Positions 1 to 9,372 of a stretch of 64,000 nucleotides of DNA are shown here, one piece after another (within the stretch, counting starts at the first letter, position 1; each line of letters begins with the position of its first letter). Origin of the DNA: Deinococcus alpinitundrae. GTDB lineage: Bacteria; Deinococcota; Deinococci; Deinococcales; Deinococcaceae. A program made the position numbers and the translations under genes. The stretch is from NCBI RefSeq assembly GCF_009982895.1, contig NZ_WXZL01000010.1, forward strand, positions 1-64,000. Reading direction: 5' to 3'. The notes under the pieces were generated by a model that searched no databases, was not told the DNA's origin, and saw nothing but the letters and a program-made list of their open reading frames with translations.

Positions 1-115
1 TGAGATGGGATCCAGACGACTTGGCCGTGCTGTTTACAGTGCTGATAAGTTCTTTCTCAGCTCCAGGAGCGGCTTAAACGGAAGTTGTCGGGTACTGAGC
101 TTCTGCCCACCCAGA

Positions 116-664
116 TCAATTTTTGAGGTACTGGTAAATAGTTTCTCGACTGACTCCAAATTCCCTTGCGAGTTTGGCTTTAGGTTCGTCACTACGGGCT
201 TTGAGCGCTGCTACCTGTGCCGTGGTAAGGCTAGGCTTCCGGCCTTTGTATGCGCCCTTTTTCTTGGCGATGGAAATACCTTCCTGCTGGCGTTCCCGAA
301 TCAAAGACCTCTCGAACTCGGCAAAGGCTCCCATGACGCTCAGGAGCAAGTTGGACATTGGAGAGTCTTCTCCTGTGAAGATCAGACCTTCCTTGACGAA
401 CTGTACCCTTACTGACCTTCCTGTGAGCGTCTGGACTAGGTTCCGTAGGTCATCTAGGTTGCGGGCAAGACGGTCAAGACTATGGACGATGACCGTATCG
501 CCTTCCCTGACGAAATCGAGCAACGCTTTGAGTTGAGGACGGTGCGTGTTCTTCCCGCTGATCTTCTCAGTGAAAAGCTTGTCCACCTGGAGGCCCTCAA
601 GCTGCCGCTCTGGATTCTGCTCAAAGGAACTTACACGAACGTACCCCACAACTTTTCCGGTCAT
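116..664 (-). CDS. tnpR: Tn3-type serine resolvase
   Basis: Small serine recombinase of 182 residues, the usual resolvase/invertase length. The N-terminal catalytic domain has Y-V-R-V-S (R10, catalytic S12) and D-R-L-A-R (R65, R68), matching the active-site arginines of the gamma-delta resolvase family. The E helix region (about residues 105-140) leads to a C-terminal helix-turn-helix (about 160-182, ending S-R-E-T-I-Y-Q-Y-L). The ATG at 664 is followed directly upstream by several TGTCAG half-sites that resemble a res site, which is where tnpR promoters normally lie. It probably resolves cointegrates or multimers of the element. A DNA invertase role is possible but less likely given the res-like site. 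Confidence 0.88.
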   Translation of the reverse strand: MTGKVVGYVRVSSFEQNPERQLEGLQVDKLFTEKISGKNTHRPQLKALLDFVREGDTVIVHSLDRLARNLDDLRNLVQTLTGRSVRVQFVKEGLIFTGEDSPMSNLLLSVMGAFAEFERSLIRERQQEGISIAKKKGAYKGRKPSLTTAQVAALKARSDEPKAKLAREFGVSRETIYQYLKN

Positions 665-666
665 GG

Positions 667-793
667 TGTCAGTCTAGACTCTAAGAATCTATCTTGAAAG
701 TGTCAGAAATTACTAAAGTGGACCCTAATCTGACACCTTTTTGTCTGTTTTCGGATGTCAGGAATGGGTATACCCCAGATTGACATATCTGAC
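667..793. promoter_or_regulatory. Candidate res site of the resolvase
   Basis: Repeated TGTCAG-type half-sites lie directly upstream of tnpR. A 35-bp unit at 701-735 opens with TGTCAGAAATTA and closes with TAATCTGACA. A 30-bp unit at 756-785 opens with TGTCAGG and closes with TTGACA around the central palindrome GGGTATACCC (766-775). A further TGTCAG lies at 667-672 and another inverted half-site (ATCTGAC) at 787-793. Unit sizes resemble subsites II (34 bp) and I (28 bp) of gamma-delta res, with the presumed crossover site farthest from tnpR as in Tn3. Subsite III is not clearly paired. Confidence 0.6.
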
Positions 794-809
794 TAGCGAT
801 ACGTAATTT
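780..809 (+). promoter_or_regulatory. Candidate promoter of the small lipoprotein-like gene
   Basis: TTGACA at 780-785 and TAATTT at 804-809 are separated by 18 bases, a plausible vegetative promoter. The -35 overlaps the right arm of the putative res subsite I, so resolvase binding could repress it. This is a pattern match only. Confidence 0.35.
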
Positions 810-848
810 ATGTTACACTTAAACTACTCAATCACCAAAGGAGCAAGT

Positions 849-1232
849 ATGAAAAAGACTGGGTGCTTCGTACTACTGATCTCGCTTAGCGTTAGCTGTA
901 ATCAGCCGCAGAAAAGTGCCATAACTGAAGAGAGAATAACTACGCTAGAGAATAAAATAGCTGGACTTGAAGATGCAAATTCAAATTTGAAGAATGAATT
1001 CTTAGTTTTACAAGACAAAATACACGATGAAGCGAAGACCTCAGACATTTTGTATACCGAGGCAGAATTAACTGGGAATGACTTAAAGAGAATTTACGGT
1101 CTTTTCAGAAACTTTTGTGGAGGATTTGATCGTTTTGGAAACAATTTAACAAACTATGTTGACGTTTGCGGAACCAGAGATGATATGTTGCCTACCGAAT
1201 CAGGGGGTGTAAAGCGTATTGTAAAAGAGTAG
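849..1232 (+). CDS. Small secreted coiled-coil protein, possible lipoprotein
   Basis: No family recognised. The start is the ATG at 849 because AAAGGAG lies just before it at 839-843 and the protein then begins with M-K-K and a hydrophobic signal segment (residues 5-16) ending L-S-V-S-C17. The residue three places before the cysteine is Ser, not the usual Leu, so lipidation is uncertain. Residues about 25-60 have heptad spacing (E-R-I-T-T-L-E-N-K-I-A-G-L) typical of a coiled coil. The C-terminal half has two cysteines (N-F-C-G-G and D-V-C-G-T) that could pair outside the membrane. It is AT-rich cargo of the element. An envelope-located accessory role is only a guess. An earlier in-frame ATG at 810 lacks a ribosome site. 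Confidence 0.6.
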   Translation: MKKTGCFVLLISLSVSCNQPQKSAITEERITTLENKIAGLEDANSNLKNEFLVLQDKIHDEAKTSDILYTEAELTGNDLKRIYGLFRNFCGGFDRFGNNLTNYVDVCGTRDDMLPTESGGVKRIVKE

Positions 1233-1359
1233 TTTACGGTTGTTTCGAAGTGCCTGGAACCGTGAGGCATGTCAGACCTCAAGCAAATCATAGATGGGTG
1301 GAGGTTCCTCCTAGCCCGCACTGGAAATCAGACCACATGGTCGGGTTTCCATGCTATGA

Positions 1360-2178
1360 TTATGGTAATTCTTTGAAGTAGACTTTCAAAGCGGCATAAC
1401 CTAATACAAAAATGGGTATGAGTTTTTGCGAAGCCTCAGCTATTTTCTGGGCGCTTTCTGCGATTTCGGTAGCACTTTTAAATATTTCCACTGCGCTTTT
1501 ACTTTTAACGGGCTCACCCATATGAGTGCCCACATTCTGAACGCTTTTTCCAATGAAAACGTTAATATTTTCGAACAGCTTATCCGGCCCAATGAAGTTT
1601 ATTCTAGTGATGCCGTCCAACATTTCCATCAAAGTTTTTGACAACGTGTTCTTAATCTCATCACTGAAGCTTGACTTAGATACTATATCAAGCAAATCTA
1701 TTATCCTATCTCTTAGTTCGTCAATTTCCTGTTGTGGAACAAGATAATGTTCTTCTTTCTCAGATATATTCTGATCTATCATGTCTGCTCTCGTCAAAAT
1801 GTCTGGACTGAAGCCATGAATATGATTTATGCCAGAATTTAGGTTTGCAACTTCGTAGAGATTTGTAATTCCTTTAACTACATCCATGTTTGAGTCTCTG
1901 GCTCTCGCTGGAGAGTTCCTCTCCACATATTTCAAAGACGCATCACATATGGCTAACATAGCCTTGTAATCTTCGAGAATTTCAATCAAGGAATAGCCAG
2001 CATTTATGAATGGCCTACCTAAGACAAAAGAGATACTTGGACCTAGCATAAGATAACCGCCGTTCACAGTATACCTATTCCTAAATTCCTGTGATAAGTT
2101 TTGCGTACTGAGTTGGCGGGTTATACGTACTAAATTAGTAAGTGGACTGACGATGTCAGACGGTGCTTCTTGGGTCAT
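1360..2178 (-). CDS. Element-encoded protein of unknown function
   Basis: A 272-residue protein with AT-rich codon use, cargo of the comM element. I recognise no domain. The body is mostly helical in appearance. An acidic/basic stretch around residues 150-200 contains the motif G-P-D-K-L-F-E-N. An Ala/Lys-rich amphipathic stretch (E-S-A-Q-K-I-A-E-A-S-Q-K) precedes a C-terminal hydrophobic segment (about 253-268) that could be a tail anchor. It is transcribed away from the recombinase, and the shared upstream region holds a perfect palindrome at 2208-2229. Possible roles (defence, toxin, regulation of transfer) cannot be told apart from sequence. Confidence 0.6.
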   Translation of the reverse strand: MTQEAPSDIVSPLTNLVRITRQLSTQNLSQEFRNRYTVNGGYLMLGPSISFVLGRPFINAGYSLIEILEDYKAMLAICDASLKYVERNSPARARDSNMDVVKGITNLYEVANLNSGINHIHGFSPDILTRADMIDQNISEKEEHYLVPQQEIDELRDRIIDLLDIVSKSSFSDEIKNTLSKTLMEMLDGITRINFIGPDKLFENINVFIGKSVQNVGTHMGEPVKSKSAVEIFKSATEIAESAQKIAEASQKLIPIFVLGYAALKVYFKELP

Positions 2179-2207
2179 TAGATTTGTATTCTAACTCAGA
2201 ATTTCCC

Positions 2208-2229
2208 ATACCTGAGCGTTCTCAGGTAT
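2208..2229. promoter_or_regulatory. Perfect 9-bp inverted repeat between divergent genes
   Basis: ATACCTGAG, a 4-base spacer CGTT, then CTCAGGTAT. It sits in the 219-bp region between the leftward 272-residue protein gene (start 2178) and the rightward recombinase gene (start 2398). Position and symmetry suggest an operator. A transcript hairpin is the alternative. No obvious repressor gene is in view. Confidence 0.45.
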
Positions 2230-2385
2230 ATCTATAGCCACTCCGAAATGTGCACAGAACCGTTGAGCGTTACGCCGTCTGATATCGGCGTCCTGTCCGC
2301 CTGACTGCCTAGAACCTGTCCAGAGCCGCTCTAGCAAGGGAAGAGCAGGAGTGACCTAGCAAATCTTTTATACCTGCCTTCTGTC

Positions 2386-2391
2386 TATACT
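2386..2391 (+). promoter_or_regulatory. -10 element for leaderless recombinase mRNA
   Basis: TATACT ends six bases before the GTG at 2398, so transcription would start at the GTG itself. This spacing favours GTG 2398 over the ATG at 2416, which also lacks a ribosome-binding site. Confidence 0.55.
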
Positions 2392-2397
2392 CCCTTA

Positions 2398-4254
2398 GTG
2401 CCGTATGCTGTCTTTATGGAAAGACAAGCGATAGTCACAAGGGTATCTAGCGACGGGCAAAGAGGAAATTTCAGCGAAGAGTACCAAAAGGATACGTGCG
2501 AACGTTACGGGAATGGAATGGGTTGGGAAACTTACGGCCAATTTCATGATGTTCAAACAGGAACAGATTATCTAAAGCGAAAAGCAGTAAGAACGGTACT
2601 AGAATTACTAGATTCAAAGATCATTCAACATGTCACATTCATGTCTATTGACCGGGTTGGACGTGAGAGTGAAGTTATTAAGCAGTTTGTCAAAGACATA
2701 TACGCTAAAGGTGGAGACGTTTCTATTGCAGGTTCCAATCGTACATATGAAAGTTACCTGGAATGTATTACGGATCAAATCTGGAATATTGCACAAGCTG
2801 AAGGTGAACGATTAAGAATGATGGCACGTACTCAGCCTAATCGCCTTTTGGCATTTAAGAAAGGCAGTTATGCCAAGCGTGCGCCGTACGGATACCGAAC
2901 AGTCTCTAGTGGTGCAAGACTTAAGCAAAAGTTTGTGAGTTTAGAAGTTGTAGAATCTGATGGTGAAACTATCCGCTCTATACTTACCTATTTTGCGAAA
3001 ACCCGTAGCAAGTCGGCCACTTTAAGATATGCAAATACGGAAAAGCTTTCTTACATGGGAAATCCACAAAGCAATTGGCATCCAGGTACATTAAAACGCA
3101 CTATTGCCTACGCAAATGTTTATGCAGGAATACCACAGATTCTCAGATACTCACCGAAAGAGCCTGTGGGCAAGGATAATCCAGAGATTGAATACACTTA
3201 TCCCGCTATCATATCTCTAGAGTTGGCACAAGCGGTCAATTTGGCAAACAGCCTAAATGACCATAAGGGGACCGAGCTAAAAAATCCCAAGCCTTTTACG
3301 AAACTTGTGTGGTGTGAATGTGGAAAGCGTGCCAATTATGAAGAGAGTAGAAACTTAGCAAGTTCCCTTTTCAAATGTCCTACGGGACAACTCAACAAGC
3401 GTAATAGAAATCTAAACAGGCACGTAAGATATGAAAACGCCTGCAATCATGGGATTAGTCCTGTGATTCTAGAAAGAGTTTTGAGAGCCTACCTGTACAA
3501 CCTCGACTCAGAATTGTTTATTTCAGAACTAGAGATAGAGTTGATGGACTATTACATGAAAGCAATGAACCTAATGGCAGACATAACCGCCATAAAAGCC
3601 TCAAGAGACAGCGCAGAGATACGCCGTAAGAGATACCGTGAAAGAATTTTGGAGACTGATCCCATAGAGTTTCCAGACTTTGTTGCAGAGATTAATTCCG
3701 CCATCAAAGAATTACAATTTGAGATAGATAATTTAGCAGAAAGAGAATCGCCCATTAAGCAGGAGCTGAATATGATTGAGAAAACATTTTCTCAGTTAGA
3801 TTTACCACTATTTAACAATCTTTTACATGAAATTGGAGAGTGGGAACCTGACGAACAAGACGAAAAACTTTTGGAGGAAATTTACAGGCGCTATTCAGGT
3901 CTAGAAATCATGAATCTGGGATTAGATCAAATAATTCCAGAACTTAGGCACAGAATTCACCCACGAATGACAAAGGTTCGTAGTGCGGTTCAGGAACTCT
4001 CAGGGGCAGTAGACCATCAGGACTGGGAAAAGGTGTCTTACCTTATGGCCCTGCTAGGGCTGAGATTCCGAGCAGATTTTGCGGAACCTGGAATCAGCAA
4101 GCGAAGAAAGACTATACGGATAGAGATGAGCCTAGAAAACCCTATGCCAGTGGACGAAAATACACTAGGCCGTGGTTTTGTCTCTAATGGAGCAGGTTGT
4201 GCCCACCGGCCAGCGCGATTTCCAGCGCCCGGCGGGCTTGCCCCTGACCTTTGA
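2398..4254 (+). CDS. Large serine recombinase (integrase) of the comM element
   Basis: Site-specific integrase of 618 residues. The N-terminal catalytic domain has T-R-V-S-S (R15, nucleophile S17) and S-I-D-R-V-G-R. The recombinase domain (about 150-290) has the typical A-P-Y-G-Y-R motif. A zinc ribbon around residues 304-345 begins W-C-E-C-G and continues F-K-C-P. A long coiled coil spans about 385-470. The gene reads directly into the host comM sequence: from about residue 598 to the stop at 4252-4254 its codons are antisense comM, so its last ~21 residues come from the integration site and would differ in the circular form. It probably catalyses attP x attB integration. Excision would need a directionality factor not seen here. 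Confidence 0.9.
   Translation: MPYAVFMERQAIVTRVSSDGQRGNFSEEYQKDTCERYGNGMGWETYGQFHDVQTGTDYLKRKAVRTVLELLDSKIIQHVTFMSIDRVGRESEVIKQFVKDIYAKGGDVSIAGSNRTYESYLECITDQIWNIAQAEGERLRMMARTQPNRLLAFKKGSYAKRAPYGYRTVSSGARLKQKFVSLEVVESDGETIRSILTYFAKTRSKSATLRYANTEKLSYMGNPQSNWHPGTLKRTIAYANVYAGIPQILRYSPKEPVGKDNPEIEYTYPAIISLELAQAVNLANSLNDHKGTELKNPKPFTKLVWCECGKRANYEESRNLASSLFKCPTGQLNKRNRNLNRHVRYENACNHGISPVILERVLRAYLYNLDSELFISELEIELMDYYMKAMNLMADITAIKASRDSAEIRRKRYRERILETDPIEFPDFVAEINSAIKELQFEIDNLAERESPIKQELNMIEKTFSQLDLPLFNNLLHEIGEWEPDEQDEKLLEEIYRRYSGLEIMNLGLDQIIPELRHRIHPRMTKVRSAVQELSGAVDHQDWEKVSYLMALLGLRFRADFAEPGISKRRKTIRIEMSLENPMPVDENTLGRGFVSNGAGCAHRPARFPAPGGLAPDL
4184..4200. other. Element-chromosome junction (att site) in comM
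   Basis: Reading leftward on the minus strand, ComM codons A-G-G-H-N-L-L run to about 4190. They are then replaced by an AT-rich sequence that gives H and a TAG stop (4184-4186). In family members H-N-L-L is followed by L/M-x-G-P-P-G-x-G-K, so the break lies within a few codons of the Walker A motif. The crossover dinucleotide cannot be fixed without the other junction. Confidence 0.75.
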
Positions 4255-4831
4255 GGTCAGCCAGATCAAGCGGCACGGAGCCGTCGTCGGAGAAGTCCGG
4301 GGCCTGGGCAGGGGTCAGGGGCACGTGGCCCGAGAGGTGCTGCAACGCTTCGCGCAGGGTGCGGGCCGGGTAGACCTTCACCTCGTCGATCAAGGCAGCC
4401 TCGCTGGCGTTGACCTCGCCCAGCAGCACATCCAACTCCTCTTGTCCGGCGAGCAGCGCCAGATTCACCGCGCCGCCGACGGGCCGCACGCTGCCGTCGA
4501 GTGCCAGCTCACCGGCCAGCAGCGTGCCCAACAGCGCTCCGGCGGGCAAGAGTTCCTGGGCAGCCAGCAGCCCCAGAGCAATCGGCAGATCGTACATCGG
4601 GCCTTCCTTACGCAGATCGGCAGGCGCGAGGTTGACCGTGATGCGGGCCGCCGGAAACGGCAGATTGCTGTTGCGAATCGCCGCCCGCACCCGCTCGCGC
4701 GCCTCGCTGACCGCCTAATCCGGCAGGCCCACGATATTGAAGGCAGGCAGACCCGGCGACACGTCCACCTCCACCGTGACCAGCACGGCGTCCACCCCGA
4801 TGAGGGCAGCGCTGCAGGCGGTGGCGAGCAT
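4191..4831 (-). pseudogene. comM: comM 5' remnant, truncated by insertion and with internal TAG
   Basis: N-terminal part of the YifB/ComM Mg-chelatase-like AAA+ helicase that aids branch migration in natural transformation. The reading frame starts at ATG 4831 with a GGAG upstream and encodes the typical start (M-L-A-T, then [12 protein letters not shown]). It reaches N-I-V-G-L-P-D, then a TAG at 4715-4717 where a glutamine codon CAG would fit, and continues in the same frame ([12 protein letters not shown]) to the insertion point. The ATPase core (Walker A onward) is missing. It is doubly disabled. The TAG differs from CAG by one transition. An internal restart at GTG 4690 is possible but would make only a fragment. 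Confidence 0.9.
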
Positions 4832-4947
4832 CAGGGCACTCCAGCAGAAGTGAAGCGGGCGGCACGAAACAAAGCGGCGGGCATGAAGATCACGCTAGCC
4901 GCCGCACCATCACCGAATTCTTTTGCGCCCCGGCAACCCGGGCCGCT

Positions 4948-5535
4948 TCAGCGCCTGCGCCGTTTGTTGATTTCCAGCAGCACCGGCACAAACGAGGCCA
5001 CCAGAATGACGCCCACGATCACCAGGATGTACTTGTCGAGCACGTCGGCCGGAATGATCTTGCCCAGACCGTAGCCCGCCAGCGGCACGCCTGCGCCCCA
5101 CAGCAGCGCGCCTACCGCATTGGCAATCATGAAGGTGCGCGGACTCATCTGGATAGTTCCGGCCAGGGTGGGCACCAGCGTGCGGATGATCGGCACAAAG
5201 CGCGCCAGCACCAGCGTCTGGTTGCCGCGCCTATCGAAGTACTCGCGGGCCTGCTCGACGTATTCGGGTTTGAGAAACCTGGCACGGGCAAACACGGCAG
5301 GGCCGAACTGCCGCCCGATGGCGTAGCCCGAAACGTTGCCCAGAAACGCCGCCACCACCGTCAGCCCGATAACCACCCCCAGATTGAGGTCGCCGCGCGC
5401 CGCGAACAGCCCTGCCGTGATCAGCAGGCTGTCGCCCGGCAGAAAAAAGCCCAGCAGCAGCCCGGTTTCGGCAAAGATGATCAGGGCCAGGCCCAGGTAG
5501 GAGAAGGTCTTGAGCAGGTATTCCGGATCGAGCAT
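4948..5535 (-). CDS. DedA family membrane protein
   Basis: Inner-membrane protein of 195 residues, normal length for the DedA/VTT (SNARE-associated) family. Members take part in lipid flipping and membrane homeostasis. Diagnostic stretches are E-T-G-L-L-L-G-F-F-L-P-G-D-S-L-L (about 22-37), G-Y-x-I-G-R-x-F-G-P and R-F-V-P-I-I-R-T-L-V-P-T-L-A-G. Four to five hydrophobic segments and a basic R-R-R-R tail follow. The ATG at 5535 has TAGACT six bases upstream, matching a leaderless start. It is the first gene upstream of the comM remnant and is probably its own unit. Substrate unknown. Confidence 0.9.
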   Translation of the reverse strand: MLDPEYLLKTFSYLGLALIIFAETGLLLGFFLPGDSLLITAGLFAARGDLNLGVVIGLTVVAAFLGNVSGYAIGRQFGPAVFARARFLKPEYVEQAREYFDRRGNQTLVLARFVPIIRTLVPTLAGTIQMSPRTFMIANAVGALLWGAGVPLAGYGLGKIIPADVLDKYILVIVGVILVASFVPVLLEINKRRRR

Positions 5536-5541
5536 TCGGTG

Positions 5542-5547
5542 AGTCTA
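5542..5547 (-). promoter_or_regulatory. -10 element, leaderless dedA mRNA
   Basis: TAGACT on the minus strand, six bases before the ATG at 5535. Confidence 0.5.
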
Positions 5548-5619
5548 CAGGCTGGCATCTGATCGGGGCGTCAGCCGAAAGTAAAACCCCCAGGGTCCGG
5601 GGACCCAACGTCCAGACGC

Positions 5620-7356
<1,737 letters not shown>

Positions 7357-7488
7357 ACGGCACTCCTGCGGGCGCTGGCGAACAAGCGACAACGGCGATC
7401 ACGGAACTGAGGTTCGTTTCTGCGACTCAGGGCCAAACGGGTCGACCGAACAGGTCAATGTGGCGTGAGGAGAAACATCATCCGTTCA

Positions 7489-8406
7489 TCATACCGCGTC
7501 TGGAGCGGCAGCAAAAGCCCCCAGCGCCGCGTCCAGGGTGGCCAGCCGCGCCTGCACCAGCGTGGCCGGGTCGCGGTGGTAGCCCCCGGCCATCAGCGAC
7601 ACCAGCGGCGTGTGGGTGCGGGCCGCCCAATTGTAGACTCGCTCGTCGCGCGCCCGCAATCCCTCTAAACTCAAGGCCAGCCGCCCCAGTTGATCGCCTG
7701 CCAGCACGTCGGCTCCGGCCAGGTAAAACAGCAGATCGGGGCGAAACTCCTGCACAGCGGGCAGCACCGTCTCACTCAGCACCGCCAGATACTCGGCGTC
7801 CTCGGTGCCATCGGGCAGGGCCACGTCCAGCGTGCTGGTTTCCTTCCTGAACGGGTAATTGTGTTCGGCGTGAACGCTGAGGGTAAAGACCCGCGCCTCG
7901 TCAGCGAAGATGCTGGCGGTGCCGTTACCCTGGTGCACGTCCAAGTCGAGAATCAGCACCTTCCTGACGAGTCCGGCGTCGAGGACGTGCTGGGCCGCAA
8001 TCGCCACATCGTTGAGAAAGGAGAAGCCCTCGGCGTGATTGGCGTAGGCGTGGTGGGTGCCGCCACCCAGGTTGAGACCCAGGCCGGTGCTGAGGGCGTC
8101 CCAGGTGGCGCTGAGGGTCGCGCCGCACGACGCCAGCCCACGCTGCACCACCGCTGGATGCCAGGCGAAGCCCAGCGCCCGCTCCTCCTGGCGGGTGACC
8201 TCGCCTCTTTGCCAGCGGGCCAGGTAAGCCGGATCGTGAACGCGCTCAGCCAGCGCCCAGGGCAGATCTGGGGCCGCCAGCAGCGGGAAGCGTTCGGCGG
8301 CCCCGGCCAACAGAGTCAGCAGGTACTCTCGTGGCAGAAACTGCCTGCGCGGCGGCGGTGCATCGGTGTAGGCAGCATGCAGGAAGGGTGTGAAGGCACG
8401 GGGCAC
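7489..8406 (-). CDS. Histone deacetylase family protein (class IV-like)
   Basis: Zinc-dependent deacylase of the arginase/HDAC fold, 305 residues, probably removing acyl groups from lysine or small amines. Catalytic features are G-G-G-T-H-H (H118, H119), D-L-D-V-H-Q-G-N-G (zinc ligands D156, H158), G-A-D-V-L-A-G-D (third ligand about D238) and A-G-G-Y-H near the end. The start is taken as GTG 8406, since TAGACT lies five bases upstream and the frame above it overlaps the HNH gene without homology. It overlaps nothing else. Substrate is not evident; acetoin-utilisation-like or polyamine deacetylases are alternatives. Confidence 0.88.
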   Translation of the reverse strand: MPRAFTPFLHAAYTDAPPPRRQFLPREYLLTLLAGAAERFPLLAAPDLPWALAERVHDPAYLARWQRGEVTRQEERALGFAWHPAVVQRGLASCGATLSATWDALSTGLGLNLGGGTHHAYANHAEGFSFLNDVAIAAQHVLDAGLVRKVLILDLDVHQGNGTASIFADEARVFTLSVHAEHNYPFRKETSTLDVALPDGTEDAEYLAVLSETVLPAVQEFRPDLLFYLAGADVLAGDQLGRLALSLEGLRARDERVYNWAARTHTPLVSLMAGGYHRDPATLVQARLATLDAALGAFAAAPDAV

Positions 8407-8411
8407 GGCTG

Positions 8412-8417
8412 AGTCTA
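8412..8417 (-). promoter_or_regulatory. -10 element, leaderless deacetylase mRNA
   Basis: TAGACT on the minus strand, five bases before the GTG at 8406. It supports that start over the longer open frame. Confidence 0.5.
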
Positions 8418-8434
8418 GAAGGTGACCCCGCTCC

Positions 8435-9124
8435 TCAACGCAATCGGTCTCCCTTTGAAAGGTTGTGGTAGGCACATAGCAGTTGTACGTTCTCAGACTT
8501 GAGAGAGGTGCCGCCTTTAACAAACGGCAAGACGTGATCGAAGTGCAAATCTTCGGTAGCCCCGCACTCGACACAGCGGCCCTCATCACGACACCAGACT
8601 TCAATCTTGATCCAGGTAGGAATGGCCCGGCGTCTGGACGGACGGGGTGTCTGAGCAAGCACCTCCCTATCTTCGACGGGGGTCAAGCGGAACTTGAACA
8701 CTCGGCGCGGTCCGCTCTGTTCTTGCCAGGAATCAACCAAGTTGAAAACGCCAGCATCAGATCAAATGCCTGCCCGGAGTTTTTCATACACCTGAACGCG
8801 CTCCGGGGCTGTTTGCGACAGCTTGGCCGCCTGAGCCGCCGCGTGGAACTTACCTTTCTCGCTCGGCCTACCGCTGGGCAAAAACTCCGGCTGGTCCAGC
8901 GTTTTGGGGTCAGGACTTCCTGCCCGTTTGGGCTCGTCATGCCCTTCGTAAATCAGGACCATACCGTCTGCCTGCCATAGATCGTGATAGGGCGCTCCCG
9001 GACGGGTAGACATCAGCACAACCGAGTGAGCGCCGTGCAATTTGAAATTCATACTGCGCTGAAGGTGGGCGTTCTCGCGCAAACACAGCTGCATATAACT
9101 GAGAATTTGATCGGCCACAGTCAT
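8435..9124 (-). pseudogene. HNH endonuclease split by one in-frame TGA
   Basis: Two open stretches lie in the same frame, separated only by TGA at 8762-8764. The upstream part, from ATG 9124 (M-T-V-A-D-Q-I), has H-S-V-V-L-M-S, L-I-Y-E-G-H-D-E-P and E-R-V-Q-V-Y-E-K-L. This is the N-terminal domain found before HNH nucleases in this family. After the TGA the frame continues G-V-F-N-L-V-D-S-W and V-F-K-F-R-L into an HNH domain: C-V-E-C-G, H-F-D-H-V-L-P and L-L-C-A-Y-H-N. Family members have Trp just after the G-I preceding the stop, so TGG to TGA explains the break. Re-initiation at TTG 8740 could still give a 101-residue HNH protein. A TTG at 9178 is an alternative first start. Confidence 0.72.
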
Positions 9125-9372
9125 CGGAGTGTAGAGCTTCAAAGGCAAGAGAGCGGGGCCGATAAGCCACACGGCCAACAGACTTGCTACACTCCCCTTG
9201 ACCCGCTCAGGTTCCCTGAGGTCCGGCTTTCCTTCCCGCCCGTGAGAGGTTTTGATTCGTGAGAAGCGCCCCCCAGTCCACCGACTGAAGACGACACCCG
9301 TTGTCTGAGCGCCCTGCCGTGCGCCCCGCTTTGCCCGTGGGGCCGCGCTGCCACATTCAATACCGAGGGAAG

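Larger units (their letters stand above)
1..4190. mobile_element. Right part of an integrated element inserted in comM
   Basis: This AT-rich stretch differs sharply in base composition and codon use from the GC-rich rest of the window. It carries a resolvase, a res-like site, two genes of unknown function and a large serine recombinase reading toward the right boundary. The boundary falls inside comM (antisense), where ComM homology stops after the A-G-G-H-N-L-L residues. The left end and the other half of comM must lie outside the window, so size and full cargo are unknown. Large serine recombinases using comM as attachment site are known in several bacterial groups. That this recombinase made the insertion is inferred from its position at the junction. 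Confidence 0.85.

Noticed and set aside
1..115. Possible tail of a transposase at the left edge
   Set aside because: No frame shows a recognisable transposase C terminus in the visible bases.
4172..5074. 300-residue frame across the junction
   Set aside because: Antisense to comM and dedA; Gln/Arg/His-rich shadow.
7489..8658. 389-residue version of the HDAC-like protein
   Set aside because: The extra N terminus overlaps the HNH domain in another frame and lacks homology; GTG 8406 has a promoter hexamer.
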